Of a DNA stretch of 7,467 nucleotides, positions 5,765 to 7,467 are shown one piece after another (the first letter of the stretch is position 1; the number at the start of each line of letters is the position of its first letter). This stretch comes from Burkholderiales bacterium (GTDB lineage: Bacteria > Pseudomonadota > Gammaproteobacteria > Burkholderiales > JAEUOS01). The stretch lies in the NCBI GenBank assembly GCA_947456845.1, contig CANGUJ010000182.1:1-7467 (forward strand), in the 5' to 3' direction. Made by a program: the position numbers and the translations under genes. Under the pieces are notes generated by a model that saw only the letters and a list, made by a program, of their open reading frames with translations, searched no databases and was not told the origin of the DNA.

Positions 5765-7318
5765 ATGGGAATTCAGGCAGAGGGTGCCCTGCCGCTCAAA
5801 GGCAAGAAAGTCCTCATCGCGGATAGTCAGGAGCGCGCGCGCGCTTCCCTGCGCGACCTGTTGACGTCCCTCGGCGCTACGGCGGTCGTCCATGTACGTT
5901 CAGCGAGCGAGGCGCTGCGCTGCGTCAGGGCGGAGCGGATCGACATCATCCTGTGCGACTACCATCTTGAGGATGCGCGGGACGGCCAGCACCTTCTGGA
6001 GGAATTGCGCCATGAGCGCCTCATTTCTCCAGCCGCCATTTTCATGATGATCACCGGCGAACGCACTTTCCGCAAGGTGTTATCGGTAACTGAATTCGCT
6101 CCCGACGACTATCTGATCAAACCTTTCACGACCAACCAACTGCTGGATAGACTGCTCAAGGCCTGTCGAAAGAAGGATGTCTTCGCCAAGGCCTACGCGT
6201 GCATGGAAGGCGGACACGCGGCGGCGGCTCTCCCGGAGTGCATGGCGATTGCGGCTGCCCACCCGGAGTACGCCAACGACGCGAACCGCTGCATGGTGGA
6301 CATCCTGCTCGGCTTGCAGCGGCACGCAGAGGCGGAGTCGCTGATCCAGGTGATACTGCGGCGCAAGCCCGTGCCATGGGCCCGCATGGCGCTGGCCAAC
6401 GTCCTGTATGCGGAAGGGCGACTGGCCGATGCCGAGACCATGCTCGAAAGGCTGGCCGCATCCAATCCGCAATACCTTGGCGCTCAGGACTTATTGGCAC
6501 AGGTCAAGGCCGATCTGAACCGGCCGCGGGAGGCGCTCGAGGTGCTTGAACGGGCTGCCTCCCTCTCCCCTGACAATGTGAAGCGGCTGCGCCATGCCGC
6601 CGCACTTGCCGCCCGCGCCGGTGACCACGACAAATCGGCCCGCCTCTACGGGCGTTTGCTCGAGCGCACCCGCGAATCGCCGCTCGCACAGGGTGAGGAC
6701 TACATCGCCTTGTCGGACTCGTTGATGGCGCAGGGCAAGCATGCGGAAGTCGAACGTGTCTGCGCAGACCAAAGGCAAGGCATGCGCGGTGTACCGGAAG
6801 CGGAACTCGTCAACCATCTGATGACCCACCAGCGCTTCTCGCGCCTGCCGGGGGAGGATGCGCAAAACAGGGCCCGCGACGCGGTAGAAGCGGCGCTCAG
6901 CGCGCGCGGACGTCTCAGGGCAGCGCCTTCGGCGGCCATCGAGTTCGACCTGTACAACGCCTGCCTTGCGGCGCAGCTCGATGATGCCGGCATGGCGTTG
7001 GGGCGCGGCCTGCTCGGCCGTGCCGACCTGACACCGCGGCTGCGTGAGCGCATCGAATCCGAGCTCGCCAGACAGGGAGCCCTTGGCCGAAGCGCTGGCC
7101 CCATCGTGCCGCTCGATCAGGTGCTGGCAATGCTGGGCAAGCTGTCGGCGCAGGGTTGGAACGATGCCCTTGCCGCGGCCTGCGATGCGAGCATTGCCCA
7201 CTGGTCGGAGAACGGCGCCGACGACCCGCGGCTCCAGCAGGCGCGCGAGCGCATGGCCGAGGTGCTCGGCCGATTCGGCATGGATGCCACCCGGGCGAGG
7301 ATGCAGGCTGGCAGTTAG
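5765..7318 (+). CDS. Response regulator receiver domain fused to TPR/helical repeats (517 aa)
   Basis: The N-terminal CheY-like receiver domain (about 12-135) has the phosphoacceptor Asp65 in ILCDYHLED, Thr97 in MMITGE and Lys119 in YLIKPF, with spacing close to CheY. The usual acidic pair is reduced to Asp20-Ser21, so the residue matching the metal ligand Asp13 of CheY is a serine. Residues about 140-305 contain TPR-like helix pairs, clearest at 205-235 (WARMALANVLYAEGRLADAE), 239-269 and 273-304. The rest, to 517, is Ala/Leu/Arg-rich and helical. No DNA-binding, GGDEF, EAL or kinase domain is seen, so output is probably by protein-protein contact. ATG 5765 was chosen because the receiver fold begins about 12 residues later; the frame is open back to ATG 5651, but that overlaps the preceding gene. 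There is no Shine-Dalgarno before 5765, which suggests coupling to the upstream gene ending at 5754. Its cognate kinase is not in the window. Confidence 0.9.
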   Translation: MGIQAEGALPLKGKKVLIADSQERARASLRDLLTSLGATAVVHVRSASEALRCVRAERIDIILCDYHLEDARDGQHLLEELRHERLISPAAIFMMITGERTFRKVLSVTEFAPDDYLIKPFTTNQLLDRLLKACRKKDVFAKAYACMEGGHAAAALPECMAIAAAHPEYANDANRCMVDILLGLQRHAEAESLIQVILRRKPVPWARMALANVLYAEGRLADAETMLERLAASNPQYLGAQDLLAQVKADLNRPREALEVLERAASLSPDNVKRLRHAAALAARAGDHDKSARLYGRLLERTRESPLAQGEDYIALSDSLMAQGKHAEVERVCADQRQGMRGVPEAELVNHLMTHQRFSRLPGEDAQNRARDAVEAALSARGRLRAAPSAAIEFDLYNACLAAQLDDAGMALGRGLLGRADLTPRLRERIESELARQGALGRSAGPIVPLDQVLAMLGKLSAQGWNDALAAACDASIAHWSENGADDPRLQQARERMAEVLGRFGMDATRARMQAGS

Positions 7319-7323
7319 CGCTG

Positions 7324-7352
7324 TTGCAGCGGCGCCACTTCCCGGCTACAGT
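7324..7352 (+). promoter_or_regulatory. Candidate sigma-70-like promoter for the downstream secreted-protein gene
   Basis: TTGCAG (7324-7329) and TACAGT (7347-7352) are separated by exactly 17 nt. The -10 matches four of six consensus bases and the -35 three of six, including the TTG core. Initiation near 7359 would give a leader of about 27 nt. A 5-bp hairpin CGCTG-TTG-CAGCG (7319-7331) overlaps the -35 right after the response-regulator stop. It has no T-tract, so it is a poor terminator. Confidence 0.35.
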
Positions 7353-7371
7353 GGGGGTTCGTCAACCATTG

Positions 7372-7385
7372 AAAGGAGGTGATCC
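7372..7385 (+). promoter_or_regulatory. Extended Shine-Dalgarno, complementary to the 16S rRNA 3' tail
   Basis: AAAGGAGGTGATCC is a 14-nt perfect complement of the 16S 3' end GGATCACCTCCTTT (15 nt if the preceding G is counted against a TTTC tail). The AGGAGG core is 6 nt from the GTG start at 7386. Typical bacterial SDs match 4-7 nt. This predicts very strong initiation and fixes the start despite the GTG codon. Confidence 0.85.
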
Positions 7386-7467
7386 GTGTCTAGAACAATC
7401 GCGGCCCTGGTCGTTTTGGTGATGCTGGGTACAGGTACTTCCGCATTTGCATCCGCGGGCGTCAAGG
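7386..7467 (+). CDS. N-terminus of an exported protein (27 codons, continues past window)
   Basis: The reading frame starts at GTG directly after an exceptionally strong Shine-Dalgarno. It encodes a classical Sec signal peptide: a short basic n-region (MSRT), a hydrophobic core (IAALVVLVMLG), and a c-region ending in the signal-peptidase I motif AFA, with cleavage expected before Ser23 (AFA|SAGVK). There is no lipobox cysteine, so it should be a periplasmic, outer-membrane or secreted protein rather than a lipoprotein. Only about five mature residues are visible, so the function cannot be assigned. A candidate promoter lies in the 67-nt gap after the response-regulator gene, so it may be transcribed independently and strongly. 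Confidence 0.85.
   Translation, partial: MSRTIAALVVLVMLGTGTSAFASAGVK

Noticed and set aside
7319..7331. Hairpin CGCTG-TTG-CAGCG as a terminator after the response regulator
   Set aside because: The stem is only 5 bp and is followed by GC-rich sequence with no T-tract.

Overview
The window looks like chromosomal DNA from a GC-rich Gram-negative bacterium, most likely a betaproteobacterium (Rhodocyclales-like is a guess). This rests on the gene order tRNA-Leu, tig, clpP, clpX, lon, on the protein sequences, and on a 16S-type Shine-Dalgarno string that matches the proteobacterial anti-SD. No mobile element, CRISPR array or phage gene is visible.

Minus strand, read right to left from about 5136 to 1: a class II tRNA-Leu(UAG), then trigger factor (tig), ClpP peptidase, ClpX unfoldase and the first 501 codons of Lon protease, which is cut by the left edge. 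This is the classic protein quality-control cluster. Trigger factor meets nascent chains at the ribosome exit, ClpXP degrades tagged or misfolded proteins, and Lon is a second AAA+ protease. tRNA, tig and clpP are packed with 33 and 39 nt gaps and are probably cotranscribed. clpX follows after 108 nt that hold a strong inverted repeat. A hairpin terminator candidate after clpX suggests lon is transcribed separately.

5137-5379 is a divergent intergenic region of about 240 nt. It holds a 15-nt perfect dyad, an imperfect hairpin just upstream of the tRNA and an AT-rich patch, but I could not find a convincing sigma-70 promoter on either strand.

Plus strand, 5380 to the right edge: a small protein of unknown function (124 aa), then a 517-aa response-regulator receiver domain fused to a TPR/helical repeat region with no DNA-binding output domain. 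After a candidate promoter comes the start of a secreted protein, preceded by an unusually long Shine-Dalgarno sequence complementary to 14-15 nt of the 16S rRNA 3' end.

Most of the window is ordinary housekeeping DNA and I do not see an undescribed multi-gene system. The points most worth checking are the replacement of the near-invariant LDP in Lon, the clpP-clpX inverted repeat, the SD-less tig leader joined to a tRNA, and the extreme SD of the last gene.
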